A stretch of 45,946 nucleotides of DNA from Rhizobium skierniewicense (GCF_014196515.1 NZ_JACIDV010000020.1:1-45946), one strand, 5' to 3'. Positions 16,401 through 25,912 are shown, numbered from the stretch's first letter. A program made the numbers and translations. Notes: a model not told the origin generated them from the letters alone.

Positions 16401-17303
16401 ATGGACACACGCAGACGGCTTGTTCCCGATATCGTCACTTTGCAGGCGTTCGAATGTGCTGCACGGCACGGCAACTTTACGCGCGCTGCCGAAGAGCTGA
16501 ACCTGACGCAAAGCGCCGTCAGCCGCCAGATCAGCGATCTGGAGGCACAGACCGGCATGTTGCTGTTCGAGCGTATCCGCCGCCGCGTGGTGCTTTCGGA
16601 TGCCGGGCGCAAGTTTTTGCCCGACGTCCAACGATTGTTGCAGCAGTCGGAGCAACTGATGGTGCGCGCGGTCACCGCCGGAGCGTCCAGTGCCTCGCTA
16701 TCCATCGCCACGCTGCCGACATTCGGTAGCCGATGGCTCACCCCTCGCCTTCACAAATTCATGGCCGCACGCCCCGATACGGTGCTGACGGTGGGCTCCC
16801 GCTCCCAGCCTTTCGACTTTGACGAAGAGGGCTTCGATATCGCCATCCATTACGGCCAGCCGATCTGGGCGCACGGCACCTGTGCCTTTCTGTGTAACGA
16901 GGTGATTGTGCCTGTTGCGAGCCCTGCCCTCATGGCGTCTCGCCCTGTCGAAAGCCATGCGGATATGCTGGAAGGCCCGCTTGTGCATGTCACAACCCGG
17001 CCGAAATTATGGAAAGAATGGTTCGAGATGAACGGGCTTGCCGCCGAAAACGCCTACCGCGGTAGCCGTTTCGACCAGTTTTCCATGCTGATCGAGGCCG
17101 CTGTCAGTGGTCTCGGATTTGCACTTTTGCCGAAATACCTGATCGAGGCCGAACTAAAATCCGGATTGTTGAATGTGGTGTTCGACGTGCCGCTGCAAAC
17201 CGAAAACAGCTACTATATCGCCCTGCCCGAAGGACGGCAGGACAATGTGCTGGCGCGCGCGTTTCAAAACTGGTTGCTGGACGAAGTGGGCACGCCGGTC
17301 TAA
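16401..17303 (+). CDS. LysR-family transcriptional regulator
   Basis: A 300-residue LysR regulator. The winged helix-turn-helix is at about residues 10-70 (LQAFECAARHGNFTRAAEEL, then NLTQSAVSRQISDLE). The effector domain (about 95-295) has the GcvA-like pattern IATLPTFGSRWLTPRL. It is divergent from the ALDH7 gene, the usual layout for a LysR protein and its target, so it probably controls that gene and itself. The effector is unknown but might be the aldehyde substrate or a precursor amino acid. Confidence 0.9.
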   Translation: MDTRRRLVPDIVTLQAFECAARHGNFTRAAEELNLTQSAVSRQISDLEAQTGMLLFERIRRRVVLSDAGRKFLPDVQRLLQQSEQLMVRAVTAGASSASLSIATLPTFGSRWLTPRLHKFMAARPDTVLTVGSRSQPFDFDEEGFDIAIHYGQPIWAHGTCAFLCNEVIVPVASPALMASRPVESHADMLEGPLVHVTTRPKLWKEWFEMNGLAAENAYRGSRFDQFSMLIEAAVSGLGFALLPKYLIEAELKSGLLNVVFDVPLQTENSYYIALPEGRQDNVLARAFQNWLLDEVGTPV

Positions 17304-17313
17304 CCGACCATCA

Positions 17314-18201
17314 TCACAGGCGATTGCGGAAAAACGGGTTCCAACGCACGACACCGAGACGGATCTTCTCGCGCATCATCGTCAGCAATCCGGCAGAGGC
17401 GATGACAACCAGGCCGGAAATCGCGAGTGTATCCGGATATTCTCCGAAGAAGGATGCACCGATAGCGACGGCCCACAATATCTGAGAGTAATGCGATGGT
17501 GCGATCTGGCTGGCGGGTGCGATCTTCGTTGCCGTCAGCAAGGTGATCTGGCCGATGGCGGTGCACATGCCGATGACGATGAAGGCACCGATCTGGTTCA
17601 GCGTCGGCACCTGGAATTCCGGGATCATCAGGATGCCATTGAATGTCAGACCGTAGATGATCAGCACACCCATGATCGATGTCCGCTTTTCGCGTCCCGC
17701 AAGCGAGCGCAGGAGAACGATGGTCAGGCCTGCCAGAAAGGCAACGCAAAGTGCTGCGAAATGGCCAAGCTCCAGCGTTTTGAAGCCGGGCCGCACAACC
17801 AGTATCACACCAACGATGCCTGCCATGACGGCAGACCACCGCCATAGCCCGATGTCTTCCTTCAGCACCAGCGCCGACAGAATGGTGACGAAAAGCGGAG
17901 ACAGGAAAATCAGCGCATAGGCTTCCGCCAATGGCACACTGGTAAAGGCGTAGATGCCCAGAATACCCGCAAACAACCCTGAGATCGCGCGACCATGCAC
18001 AGCCCATGGCCGGCTCATGCGCCAGAAGTACCGCCAGCGCTCGTCTTTCGGCTTTAAAAAGAAAATCAGGGACGCCGACGACAGAATGCTGAAAAAGCCG
18101 ATTTCGAAGACGCTGACGTGCGAGCCGAGCGACTTGATGGTGGCGTCTCCACAGGAAAAGCTGGCATAGGCGAGCAAGCCCAGTAGAAAACCTTTTTGCA
18201 T
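17314..18201 (-). CDS. EamA/DMT-superfamily transporter
   Basis: A 295-residue inner-membrane protein with about ten hydrophobic helices in two EamA repeats (KGFLLGLLAYASFSCGDATI at the start; the second repeat from about residue 150). Members export or import small metabolites such as amino acids, purines or S-adenosylmethionine. The start at 18201 (MQKGF) places the first helix at the N-terminus and has GGGAG upstream; an in-frame codon at 18249 would add an odd cytosolic tail. It converges on the LysR gene with an 10-nt gap. No substrate can be named. Confidence 0.88.
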   Translation of the reverse strand: MQKGFLLGLLAYASFSCGDATIKSLGSHVSVFEIGFFSILSSASLIFFLKPKDERWRYFWRMSRPWAVHGRAISGLFAGILGIYAFTSVPLAEAYALIFLSPLFVTILSALVLKEDIGLWRWSAVMAGIVGVILVVRPGFKTLELGHFAALCVAFLAGLTIVLLRSLAGREKRTSIMGVLIIYGLTFNGILMIPEFQVPTLNQIGAFIVIGMCTAIGQITLLTATKIAPASQIAPSHYSQILWAVAIGASFFGEYPDTLAISGLVVIASAGLLTMMREKIRLGVVRWNPFFRNRL

Positions 18202-18353
18202 GATAACCGCTCCCGCAGCGACAGCCGGGTGGCATGGAAAGAAACTCAAAGGCCCGGCGTGAACGCTATCTCCGGGTTCTGGCTACGCCTCACATAGCAA
18301 GGGCGCAAGGCGCCGAGACGAAAAAACCGTTCGGCTGCCTGCCTTATCGAACC

Positions 18354-19568
18354 TCAGCACATTTCGGGGTCGATGGTGTAAAGCTCATGCGCCCGCGCAA
18401 ATCCGCGCAACGCATAGCGCCCGATGGACACCATGAGGCTTCGCATATTCTGCGGGCACATTTCCATAAACTCGCGCGACATGACGGTATCGCGATCGAC
18501 CGAACTGCAGAGGCTGCTGATGCGGCTGACCATGTTGACGGCAGGTCCCACGACGGTAAAGTCGAGGCGGTTGCGGCTGCCGATATTGCCGTAGAAGACT
18601 TCTCCCACATGCAGGCCGAGATAGACGTCTGTCGTTGGCAGGCCCTCCAGGCGGCGCCTGTTGTTCAACACCGTCAGATTGGTGCGCATGGTGATTTCCG
18701 ATGCCAACGCCGCCGCACATCCGGAGCTTTGGTCGACATCGCGAAAAATGGCCAGCACCCCGTCCCCGATCAGTTTCAGCACGCTGCCGCCGTGGGCATG
18801 GATGGCATCGATGACAAGACCGGCATAGTCGTTGAGAAACGGAATGATCTGGTCTGGTTCGGCGCGGTCGGAGATACCGGTGAAGTCCCGCAGATCGGAG
18901 AACCACAGAACAGCATCGATCCGTTCGACCTCGCCGCGGGTAATCGTGCCGCTCATCACCTTTCGGCCCGCATCGCGACCCAGATACACATCGCTGATGG
19001 TGCCTATGATGCGCATGCAGGACGCGGCTTTGAATGCCAGCGCAAGCGTCGGCAAAAGCATGCGCAACGCGGCAAGCTCATCGTCGTGAAAGCCTTCGGG
19101 ATGCCGGGTCAGCCATTGCGAGTAGAACGCATTCATTTCACCGATGCTGCCGCTTTCGGTAAAGCGGTGGATCGTGGCCAGATAGTCAGTGTGGCCAGCG
19201 CTCTTCAACTCGCCGAGTTTTCGAAAAGCCAACTCCTCACCCAGGAAAAACCGATATCGGGCTTCGTTGGCATTGTCTGTGATCAGGCGGAAAAACACCG
19301 AACTTTCCCAAGCCTCACGCGCCGTCCCATCGTCGGTAAAATCATAGACGCTCGACGATTCGAAAACGTCGTGGCTGTCCCAACGAAAGGCATGTCCTTC
19401 GAAATCCGGGTGCAACGTATCCATCAGGATCAAGGCCGAGGAAATACTGATACCGGCTGTGTTGCACCTCTCGCAGAACCCCGACAGCAAAACCTCCTCC
19501 GCCTGTCCCTCATAACCCTGCTGCGAAAGCCAAAGCGCGATGTCGGAAAGACTTGATGGCTGGATCAT
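18354..19568 (-). CDS. Class III adenylate/guanylate cyclase
   Basis: A 404-residue protein from the preferred ATG. The N-terminal half (to about 195) is of no family I recognise. The C-terminal half is a class III cyclase domain, with metal-binding Asp residues in WFSDLRDFTGISD and GDGVLAIF, and substrate-region motifs LGLHVGEVFYGNIGS and VGPAVNMVSRI. No membrane helix is seen, so it is cytosolic. Agrobacterium and Sinorhizobium carry many such cyclases of unknown signal input. An ATG at 19580 and a TTG at 19604 are possible longer starts; AAGGGA sits 12 nt before 19568 but directly abuts 19580. The N-terminal region probably senses a signal (inference). Confidence 0.88.
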   Translation of the reverse strand: MIQPSSLSDIALWLSQQGYEGQAEEVLLSGFCERCNTAGISISSALILMDTLHPDFEGHAFRWDSHDVFESSSVYDFTDDGTAREAWESSVFFRLITDNANEARYRFFLGEELAFRKLGELKSAGHTDYLATIHRFTESGSIGEMNAFYSQWLTRHPEGFHDDELAALRMLLPTLALAFKAASCMRIIGTISDVYLGRDAGRKVMSGTITRGEVERIDAVLWFSDLRDFTGISDRAEPDQIIPFLNDYAGLVIDAIHAHGGSVLKLIGDGVLAIFRDVDQSSGCAAALASEITMRTNLTVLNNRRRLEGLPTTDVYLGLHVGEVFYGNIGSRNRLDFTVVGPAVNMVSRISSLCSSVDRDTVMSREFMEMCPQNMRSLMVSIGRYALRGFARAHELYTIDPEMC

Positions 19569-19794
19569 GAACGGGGACATTCCCTTGGAGAGCGCAGAAG
19601 GCAACGAAACAACGCTGGGTGCCGACCAAGCGTTGCCTTGCTTTCGTTGTGTTTACAACAATTTCTTGAAATCGTCAGCGGAAAGCGGCTCTGCGCTTGG
19701 CCAAGGCTGCGAAGGCAGATAAACAGCTACGCAAATGAACGGATGGCGCACATGGCTTGCGCATTCGCCTGCCTTGATCCTGAAAGGTCTTTTG

Positions 19795-21102
19795 ATGCGT
19801 ATTGTAATGATTGGCTCTGGTTATGTGGGGCTCGTTTCAGGTGCCTGTTTCGCCGATTTCGGTCATGACGTCATCTGCGTCGACAAGATGCCGGAAAAGA
19901 TCGAAGCCTTGAAAAACGGTCAGATCCCGATCTTCGAGCCAGGCCTGGATGCCATCGTCGCCAGCAATGCCAAGGCTGGCCGCCTTTCCTTTACCACTGA
20001 CCTCAAAGGCGCGGTTGCCGATGCGGATGCCGTGTTCATCGCCGTTGGAACACCGTCACGCCGGGGTGATGGCCATGCGGATCTGGCTTACGTCTATGCC
20101 GCTGCCCGCGAAATTGCCGCAGCCGTGACCGGCTTTACTGTCATCGTCACAAAATCCACCGTCCCGGTCGGAACGGGCGACGAGGTTGAGCGCATCATTC
20201 GTGAGGAAAACCCGAGCGCCGATATCGCCGTGGTGTCCAATCCGGAATTCCTGCGCGAAGGCGCTGCCATCGATGACTTCAAGCGCCCGGACCGTATCGT
20301 CGTCGGCCTGTCCGACGAGCGCGCGCGTCCTGTCATGACCGAAGTTTATCGCCCACTCTATCTCAACCAGTCGCCACTGCTGTTTACCACACGCCGCACG
20401 TCGGAACTGATCAAATACGCTGCCAACGCCTTCCTTGCCATGAAGATCACCTTCATCAACGAGATGGCCGATCTTTGCGAAAAGGTCGGGGCCGACGTTC
20501 AGGACGTTTCGCGCGGTATTGGCCTCGATGGCCGCATCGGTGGCAAATTTCTGCATGCCGGTCCAGGCTATGGTGGCTCGTGCTTCCCGAAGGATACGCT
20601 GGCACTGGCCAAGACCGCGCAGGATTTCGATAGTCCCGTTCGACTGATCGAGACGACGATTGCCGTCAACGACACCCGCAAGCGCGCTATGGGCCGCAAG
20701 GTCATTGCTGCCGTCGGTGGAGACATCAGAGGCAAGAAGGTCGCCGTGCTGGGCCTAACCTTCAAGCCGAACACCGACGATATGCGCGACAGCCCCGCCA
20801 TTGCCGTCATTCAGACATTGCAGGATGCGGGCGCAAAAGTCACCGGTTACGATCCCGAAGGCATGGTCAATGCCCGTCCGTTGATGGAGGGAATCGAATA
20901 TGCTGATGGACCTTACGAGGCAGCGCAGGGTGCAGACGCCGTCGTGATTGTGACCGAGTGGAACCAGTTCCGCGCGCTCGACCTCGACAGACTGAAATCC
21001 ATCATGGCCTCACCCGTCCTGGTGGATCTGCGCAACATCTATCGCCCGGATGAGGTCACGGCCCACGGCTTCACCTATGCCGGCATCGGCCGGTCATCAT
21101 GA
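19795..21102 (+). CDS. ugd: UDP-glucose 6-dehydrogenase
   Basis: A 435-residue cytosolic enzyme (called RkpK in rhizobia) that oxidises UDP-glucose to UDP-glucuronate with two NAD. The NAD motif [19 protein letters not shown] is at the N-terminus. The catalytic Cys263 lies in [15 protein letters not shown]. The C-terminal UDP-binding domain follows ([18 protein letters not shown]). The start at 19795 matches the family and has AAAGG upstream; an in-frame codon at 19735 would add 20 unrelated residues. The next gene, 13 nt downstream, uses its product. Confidence 0.96.
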   Translation: MRIVMIGSGYVGLVSGACFADFGHDVICVDKMPEKIEALKNGQIPIFEPGLDAIVASNAKAGRLSFTTDLKGAVADADAVFIAVGTPSRRGDGHADLAYVYAAAREIAAAVTGFTVIVTKSTVPVGTGDEVERIIREENPSADIAVVSNPEFLREGAAIDDFKRPDRIVVGLSDERARPVMTEVYRPLYLNQSPLLFTTRRTSELIKYAANAFLAMKITFINEMADLCEKVGADVQDVSRGIGLDGRIGGKFLHAGPGYGGSCFPKDTLALAKTAQDFDSPVRLIETTIAVNDTRKRAMGRKVIAAVGGDIRGKKVAVLGLTFKPNTDDMRDSPAIAVIQTLQDAGAKVTGYDPEGMVNARPLMEGIEYADGPYEAAQGADAVVIVTEWNQFRALDLDRLKSIMASPVLVDLRNIYRPDEVTAHGFTYAGIGRSS

Positions 21103-21115
21103 GCAAGGTGAAAAC

Positions 21116-22132
21116 ATGCGATATCTGATCACCGGTACGGCTGGTTTCATCGGCTTTCATCTGGCGAAGCGATTGCTGGACGACGGCCATTTCGTCGTTG
21201 GCTTCGATGGAATGACGCAATATTACGACATTGCGCTGAAGGAAAAGCGCCACGCCATTCTGGCCCGCTCCAACGGCTTCAAGGCCCAGATCGGCATGCT
21301 GGAAGATGCCGATGCGCTCAATCGTGCAGCAGACCTTGCCGAACCGGAAGTCATCATCCATCTCGCCGCGCAGGCGGGCGTTCGCTACAGCATCGAGTGC
21401 CCTAAGGACTACGTGAATTCCAATCTGATCGGCTCGTGGAACATTCTGGAGCTGGCAAAGACGCTGCAACCCAAGCATCTGCTCTTGGCATCGACATCAT
21501 CCATCTATGGTTCGAACGAAAAAGTCCCTTTCGCGGAAAGCGACAGGGCCGACGAGCCGATGACGATCTATGCGGCCACCAAGAAGTCTATGGAGCTGAT
21601 GGCGCATAGCTACGCACATCTTCACAAGGTGCCGACGACAGCGTTCCGCTTCTTCACGGTCTACGGCCCCTGGGGCCGCCCGGATATGGCCCTGTTCAAA
21701 TTCGTGGATGCAATGTTGAAGGGTCAGCCGATCGATATTTACGGCGAAGGCAAGATGAGCCGTGACTTCACCTATATTGATGATCTGGTCGAAGGCATCG
21801 TGCGGCTGAGCCACATTCCGCCATCGGAAGACAACCGCGTCATCGACGATGGTGTGATCGATACATTGTCGAAACACGCACCTTTCCGGGTGGTCAATAT
21901 TGGCGGCGGTCAGCCGGTGGAACTGATGCGCTTTGTTGAAACGGTCGAGGACGTTCTCGGCCAAAAGGCCATCCGCAACATGCTACCCATGCAGCAAGGC
22001 GATGTGCCTCGCACCTTCGCATCCCCCGATCTGCTGCGGGCACTGACCGGCTACGCACCACAAATCACGATCGAAACGGGCGTTGCCGCTTTTGTGGAAT
22101 GGTATCGCAACTGGCAGTCCGGCAAGGCCTGA
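21116..22132 (+). CDS. lpsL: UDP-glucuronate 4-epimerase
   Basis: A 338-residue short-chain dehydrogenase-fold enzyme that turns UDP-glucuronate into UDP-galacturonate, a building block of rhizobial lipopolysaccharide core and capsule. The NAD motif is GTAGFIGFH, and the catalytic Tyr152/Lys156 are in IYAATKKS. The [19 protein letters not shown] segment is characteristic of the UDP-glucuronate epimerase group. The start at 21116 gives the normal N-terminus with AAGG upstream. It forms an operon with ugd, so the two steps from UDP-glucose to UDP-galacturonate are encoded together. Confidence 0.94.
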   Translation: MRYLITGTAGFIGFHLAKRLLDDGHFVVGFDGMTQYYDIALKEKRHAILARSNGFKAQIGMLEDADALNRAADLAEPEVIIHLAAQAGVRYSIECPKDYVNSNLIGSWNILELAKTLQPKHLLLASTSSIYGSNEKVPFAESDRADEPMTIYAATKKSMELMAHSYAHLHKVPTTAFRFFTVYGPWGRPDMALFKFVDAMLKGQPIDIYGEGKMSRDFTYIDDLVEGIVRLSHIPPSEDNRVIDDGVIDTLSKHAPFRVVNIGGGQPVELMRFVETVEDVLGQKAIRNMLPMQQGDVPRTFASPDLLRALTGYAPQITIETGVAAFVEWYRNWQSGKA

Positions 22133-22143
22133 TCACTCAGGCC
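22126..22143 (+). terminator. Possible hairpin terminator overlapping the lpsL stop codon
   Basis: GGCCTGA and TCAGGCC form a perfect 7-bp stem around TCAC, with the stop codon inside the first arm. The tail is C/T-rich but has no proper T-run, so termination strength is uncertain. Confidence 0.4.
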
Positions 22144-22162
22144 GCCGGACCTTCTCTCCGCG

Positions 22163-22474
22163 TCAGCTATTGGCCTCTTCGCCCTCGCCGGCCTGCAACA
22201 GGCGCGTCAGTTCGGCGCAATTCGGATCGCTTGCATCCAGCAACTGCACGGGTGATGTCCAGCCGAGCGTATAGCCGGCCGCAGTCGCGATGGCCCAGGA
22301 CGGGTCTTCACCGGCGCGCTGGAGCAGTTTTGGCCCCTGCGCGGATATGCATTGCTGGGATTGCTGGATGGACTGCGCCGATGCGTTGACGCCTTGCATA
22401 CGCTCCTGCACGTCAGCCTGAATCGGATTGAGAACAAAAAGCGTGATGAACCACGCGGCGATTTCGGAAATCAT
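22163..22474 (-). CDS. Small protein of unknown function, N-terminal membrane segment
   Basis: A 103-residue protein that I do not recognise. Residues about 5-17 are hydrophobic (IAAWFITLFVLNP), long enough for a short anchor or uncleaved signal, followed by a polar Gln/Ser-rich helix (residues 20-45). Two cysteines (CISAQGPK; DPNCAEL) could pair if exported. AGAGG lies about 8 nt before the start. Coding is supported by an open frame flanked by real genes, and composition fits an expressed protein. It converges with lpsL and has no operon partner. Confidence 0.65.
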   Translation of the reverse strand: MISEIAAWFITLFVLNPIQADVQERMQGVNASAQSIQQSQQCISAQGPKLLQRAGEDPSWAIATAAGYTLGWTSPVQLLDASDPNCAELTRLLQAGEGEEANS

Positions 22475-22688
22475 GCGCTAACCTCTGCACACTCGGCGAT
22501 GACATCGAAAACGGTCCGACATCGTGAAAGCGCCGAGACTTTCACCAGAGGGGCCCGGACCAGCGGGTTGATGCAGATGTGGGAGGTGGCTCGGTCATTT
22601 CAAGAGAAGCGCATCCGAAATCAGCACGCGCCGTGCTGGTAAGCTTATACCACCCTCTTGACGCCACGCTTTCGCAGCGACAACCGCA

Positions 22689-23483
22689 TTACATGCCTTT
22701 GGATATGGATTGGTTCTCATCAAACGGAAGCCGGTAACGGATATGGCAAATCTCGCCCGCCCCGCGCTCCACATCCACCTCAACCCCAAAGACGTCGCCG
22801 ATCAGATCGGCTGTGAAGATAGTCGATGGTTTGCCCAGAGCGACCAGATGCCCGTTTTTCATGACGGCAACCCGGTCGCAGAACATCGCAGCATGGTTGA
22901 GGTCGTGAAGGGCCGCAACGACGGTCAGCCGCTGCTTGCGAACAAGATGGAGAAGCGCGATTTGATGGCCGATATCCAGATGATTGGTCGGCTCATCGAG
23001 AAGCAGAATATCGGGCTTCTGCGCCAAAGCACGGGCAATGTGCAACCTCTGCCGCTCGCCACCCGACAAAGTGTGCCATAGGCGCTCGGCAAGATGCTCG
23101 GCATCCACATCCCGCAGCGCCTGATCCACGATGGCATCGTCTTGCGAGGACCATGGAGACAGAGCGCCCTTGTGCGGGGTACGACCAAGCTCGACGGCTT
23201 GGCGGGCATTGATTCGCTCTTGCGTGTCTGCCTGCTGTTCAACAAGCGCGATGGAGCGTGCAACATCCCGCCGGTTCAGGCTCTGCATGGCCTTTCCATC
23301 GAGCGTGACATGACCGGATCTCGCTTTCCTGATTCCGCAGAGAAGCGACATAAGGCTGGTTTTGCCGGAGCCGTTCGGCCCGACGACCCCCAGGAACTCG
23401 CCCGGCCGGATCTCGAGACTGACATTCTTGACGATCTCGACACCACCCGCAGACCAGCATAGATCCTGTGCACGAAGCGTCAT
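22689..23483 (-). CDS. ABC importer ATPase (FecE/BtuD type), cobalamin riboswitch operon
   Basis: A 264-residue ABC ATPase with Walker A GPNGSGKTS, signature LSGGERQRLHIARAL, Walker B DILLLDEPTNHLD and switch His in AALHDLNHAA. Sequence type is that of iron-siderophore/haem/vitamin B12 importers. The start at 23483 overlaps the permease stop by 4 nt (ATGA), so the two are translationally coupled. An open frame continues to 23909 but runs inside the permease gene. It is the last gene of a three-gene operon under a cobalamin riboswitch. In Sinorhizobium a similar riboswitch-controlled system, CbtJKL, is reported to import cobalt, while BtuCDF imports B12; both remain possible. Confidence 0.92.
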   Translation of the reverse strand: MTLRAQDLCWSAGGVEIVKNVSLEIRPGEFLGVVGPNGSGKTSLMSLLCGIRKARSGHVTLDGKAMQSLNRRDVARSIALVEQQADTQERINARQAVELGRTPHKGALSPWSSQDDAIVDQALRDVDAEHLAERLWHTLSGGERQRLHIARALAQKPDILLLDEPTNHLDIGHQIALLHLVRKQRLTVVAALHDLNHAAMFCDRVAVMKNGHLVALGKPSTIFTADLIGDVFGVEVDVERGAGEICHIRYRLPFDENQSISKGM

Positions 23484-24499
23484 ACCGAGCTCCGTCGCTG
23501 GCTGAGAATGAGCGCGAAGGCGGGTGCCCCGAACAGTGCGGTGATGACGCCGATGGGCAGGACCTGTCCCGTAATGATGGTGCGCGAGACGATATCGGCA
23601 GCGATCATGAACACGGCCCCGGTCAAGGCTGCAGCAGGCAACAGGCGGCCATGCCGAATACCAACGATCATGCGCGCCGCGTGAGGAATGACGAGGCCGA
23701 TAAAACCGATGGAACCGACAATGCTGACCATGATGGCGGTCATCAAAGCGCAGATCCCGGTGAGAACGATATAGACCCGGCGCACCGGTATGCCGAGGGA
23801 TGCCGCGGACTCCGAGCCGAATGTGAAAGCATCCAGCGCACGGGCATACCACAGACAGACGACGAAACCTCCCAGAGCGACAGGCAGGGCCAGCCAGACA
23901 TCCGGCCAACGGACGCCCGACAGGTTGCCCAGCAGCCAGAACATGATGCCGCGCGCCTGTTCGGCATTGGCTGCCTTGGTGACGATGAAGGAGGTGATGG
24001 CGTTGAAAAGCTGTGAACCGGCAACCCCTGCCAGAATAATGGCGCTGTTACCGCTGCCCGCTCGCAACGCCAGGAGACTGACCAGCGCAAACGCCACCAG
24101 AGCGCCGAGAAACGCGCCGAGCGGCATGGTCAGCATACCGGCACCAAAGCCCAGAATGGCCACCCCGACTGCGCCGGTCGACGCACCGGCAGAAATGCCG
24201 AGAATGTAGGGATCGGCCAGCGGGTTGCGCAAAAGCGCTTGAAGCACCACCCCCGACAGCGCAAGGGCAGCACCGCAACAGGCCGCGACCACCGCCCGGC
24301 TCAGCCGGTAATTCCAGATGATACCTTCGTCGATCGCATCAAGAGGATAGCCCGCATGGAACACACGGTTTGCCACCGTCTTGGCAACGACATCCAGTGG
24401 GATGGATGTTTCGCCAACGGCGGCACCGAGCCAGAGCGCCAGAGCTAATAACCCAACCGCCAAAAGGACGGTGCGGGTCAGGGTGAAACAAGCGCTCAT
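23480..24499 (-). CDS. ABC importer permease, FecCD/BtuC family
   Basis: A 339-residue inner-membrane protein with about ten helices and FecCD hallmarks: RLSRAVVAACCGAALALSG, LLRNPLADPYILGISAGAS and, near the C-terminus, GFIGLVIPHAARMIVG, which forms the coupling helix to the ATPase. It is the second gene of the operon, 3 nt after the binding-protein gene. The C-terminal HGRLLPAAALTGAVFMIAAD is also typical of BtuC/FhuB permeases. Substrate choice (cobalamin, cobinamide, cobalt chelate) is set by the binding protein and is not readable here. Confidence 0.93.
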   Translation of the reverse strand: MSACFTLTRTVLLAVGLLALALWLGAAVGETSIPLDVVAKTVANRVFHAGYPLDAIDEGIIWNYRLSRAVVAACCGAALALSGVVLQALLRNPLADPYILGISAGASTGAVGVAILGFGAGMLTMPLGAFLGALVAFALVSLLALRAGSGNSAIILAGVAGSQLFNAITSFIVTKAANAEQARGIMFWLLGNLSGVRWPDVWLALPVALGGFVVCLWYARALDAFTFGSESAASLGIPVRRVYIVLTGICALMTAIMVSIVGSIGFIGLVIPHAARMIVGIRHGRLLPAAALTGAVFMIAADIVSRTIITGQVLPIGVITALFGAPAFALILSQRRSSV

Positions 24500-24502
24500 G
24501 GC

Positions 24503-25534
24503 TTACTTGGACAGTCCAAGCTGGACGACGGCGTCGGCCAGAATTTCGATGCCTTCTATGGTGCGGATGGTCGGGTTCATGGCCTGCGCGTCCATGACGA
24601 CAACGTGGCCCTGCCTGACCGCTGGCATGAGGCTTGTGACCGGGTCTTCTCTCAGGAATGTCTGCTTGACGACGACGTCGTCGGCCGGGTAGCGCTTGCG
24701 GTCCATCTTGCCGGCAACGATGAGCGTCGGCTGCGACTTTGCGATGGTTTCCCACCCGACCGTCGGCCATTCCTCTTCGCTTTCGATGACATTCCTGATG
24801 CCCAGTGCCGACATGATGTAGCCGGGGGCACCATTCTTGCCCGCGACATAGGGGTCGATATCCAACTCTGCGCTGGAGAACCAGAAGACGGCAGAGAGCT
24901 TGCCGTCTACGGACGCGATTTTCTTGCGCGCTACCTCTTCGCGGGCCTTCAGATCAGCCACCAGCTTTTCGCCCTTGTCCTGCACGTTGAAGATTTGCGC
25001 GAGATCGGTCACTTCCTGATAGATCAGGTCCATGGTGAAGGCGTTGTGGCGAACCCCGTCGCCGCCGCTGGAATTGTCCTTACCCGTGCAATCGGCAGGT
25101 GAGATATAGACCGGTATCTTCAGTTCTTCGAACTGCTCGGGCTTACCGACCACACCTTCAGGGCCAATATGCCACTGGAATTGTGCCGTCACCAGATCGG
25201 GTTTCTTGGCCAAAACACTCTCAAAGCTCGGATCATTATCCGCCAAACGGTCAATCCTGGCATTGGCCTCCTCGTAACCTTTCAGGACGGGGCCGATCCA
25301 GACCGCGGTTCCGACAACCTTATCGGCAAGGCCGAGCATATAAAGAATTTCCGTGGTGCTCTGTCCGACAGATACCGTACGCTCCGGCGCATGCGTGAAC
25401 GTCACGTCGCGGCCGCAATTCTTGAGCGTCAGTGGATAACGCGTCTCGGCCGCTTGCGCGGCGGGCAACCATGCGCTGAACGCGCTGACGGCCATTGCCG
25501 CAGCACACATCGTCTGTCTGAAATGGAATGTCAT
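24503..25534 (-). CDS. Periplasmic substrate-binding protein of the riboswitch-controlled importer
   Basis: A 343-residue TroA/BtuF-fold binding protein. The signal peptide is at residues 1-28 (helix MCAAAMAVSAFSAWLPA, then AQA before the mature AETRYPL). The mature protein has the FecB/BtuF pattern CGRDVTFTHAPERTVSVGQS and a long interdomain helix near residues 170-200. The start at 25534 is preferred because it gives a normal signal peptide; a TTG at 25609 would add 25 residues in front of it. The gene is the first after the cobalamin riboswitch, so the protein is expected to bind a corrinoid or cobalt. It is unusual in an HNAF/cysteine-containing loop (PADCTGKDNSSGGDGVRHN) that could take part in ligand binding. 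Confidence 0.9.
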   Translation of the reverse strand: MTFHFRQTMCAAAMAVSAFSAWLPAAQAAETRYPLTLKNCGRDVTFTHAPERTVSVGQSTTEILYMLGLADKVVGTAVWIGPVLKGYEEANARIDRLADNDPSFESVLAKKPDLVTAQFQWHIGPEGVVGKPEQFEELKIPVYISPADCTGKDNSSGGDGVRHNAFTMDLIYQEVTDLAQIFNVQDKGEKLVADLKAREEVARKKIASVDGKLSAVFWFSSAELDIDPYVAGKNGAPGYIMSALGIRNVIESEEEWPTVGWETIAKSQPTLIVAGKMDRKRYPADDVVVKQTFLREDPVTSLMPAVRQGHVVVMDAQAMNPTIRTIEGIEILADAVVQLGLSK

Positions 25535-25730
25535 TTTCGATAGTCCCCGATCGTCATGGGCGCCACAAAGGCAGCCGTATGTGAACATGCTTAGACAGTC
25601 AGTCCGCAACGACGCGACACTGGGGCTGTCTGAAACCGGGACATGGAAGATGGAATAAGGCGCTGGGCAGCGCTTGATGCAATCACGACGTCTCCTGCTC
25701 CGGGCATCCCCGCCCGTGAATTGGAATGAA

Positions 25731-25912
25731 CTTACGACGGCAGGTCTCCTGGCTCATGGATTTGCGTCTTCACCCGACCTTCCCGCGATATCGCTTCGCA
25801 GTGGCATGACGCTTTTCAAGAAAAACGCCAATGGGTTCGACAATCCGCTCACAGTTGCGGGGGCAGCCACGGCATCGGACCGAAATCCTCACCGTATTCC
25901 CTATTATTCCTC
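25731..25912 (-). promoter_or_regulatory. Cobalamin (adenosylcobalamin) riboswitch
   Basis: Read on the minus strand, all conserved blocks are present in order: ACGGTGAGGATTTCGGTC near the 5' end, then GCTGCCCCCGCAACTGTGAG, a variable arm, GTCGGGTGAAGACGC, and the B12 box GAGCCAGGAGACCTGCCGTC at 25737-25756. About 195 nt separate the aptamer from the start of the binding-protein gene. No U-run follows the hairpin at 25701-25716 (CGGGC, 6 nt, GCCCG as RNA), so control is more likely at translation or through distal folding than by a simple terminator. Confidence 0.95.

Noticed and set aside
17300..18235. 311-codon frame overlapping the EamA transporter gene on the same strand
   Set aside because: It is shifted by one base against the transporter frame. 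Only the frame ending at 17314 gives regular membrane helices.
18234..19556. 440-codon open frame opposite the cyclase gene
   Set aside because: The cyclase frame has all catalytic motifs; the opposite frame has none.
25570..25630. Short upstream frame in the cobalamin leader as a control peptide
   Set aside because: A 17-codon frame starts with ATG near 25644 on the minus strand, but it has no ribosome binding site and no telling amino acid content.
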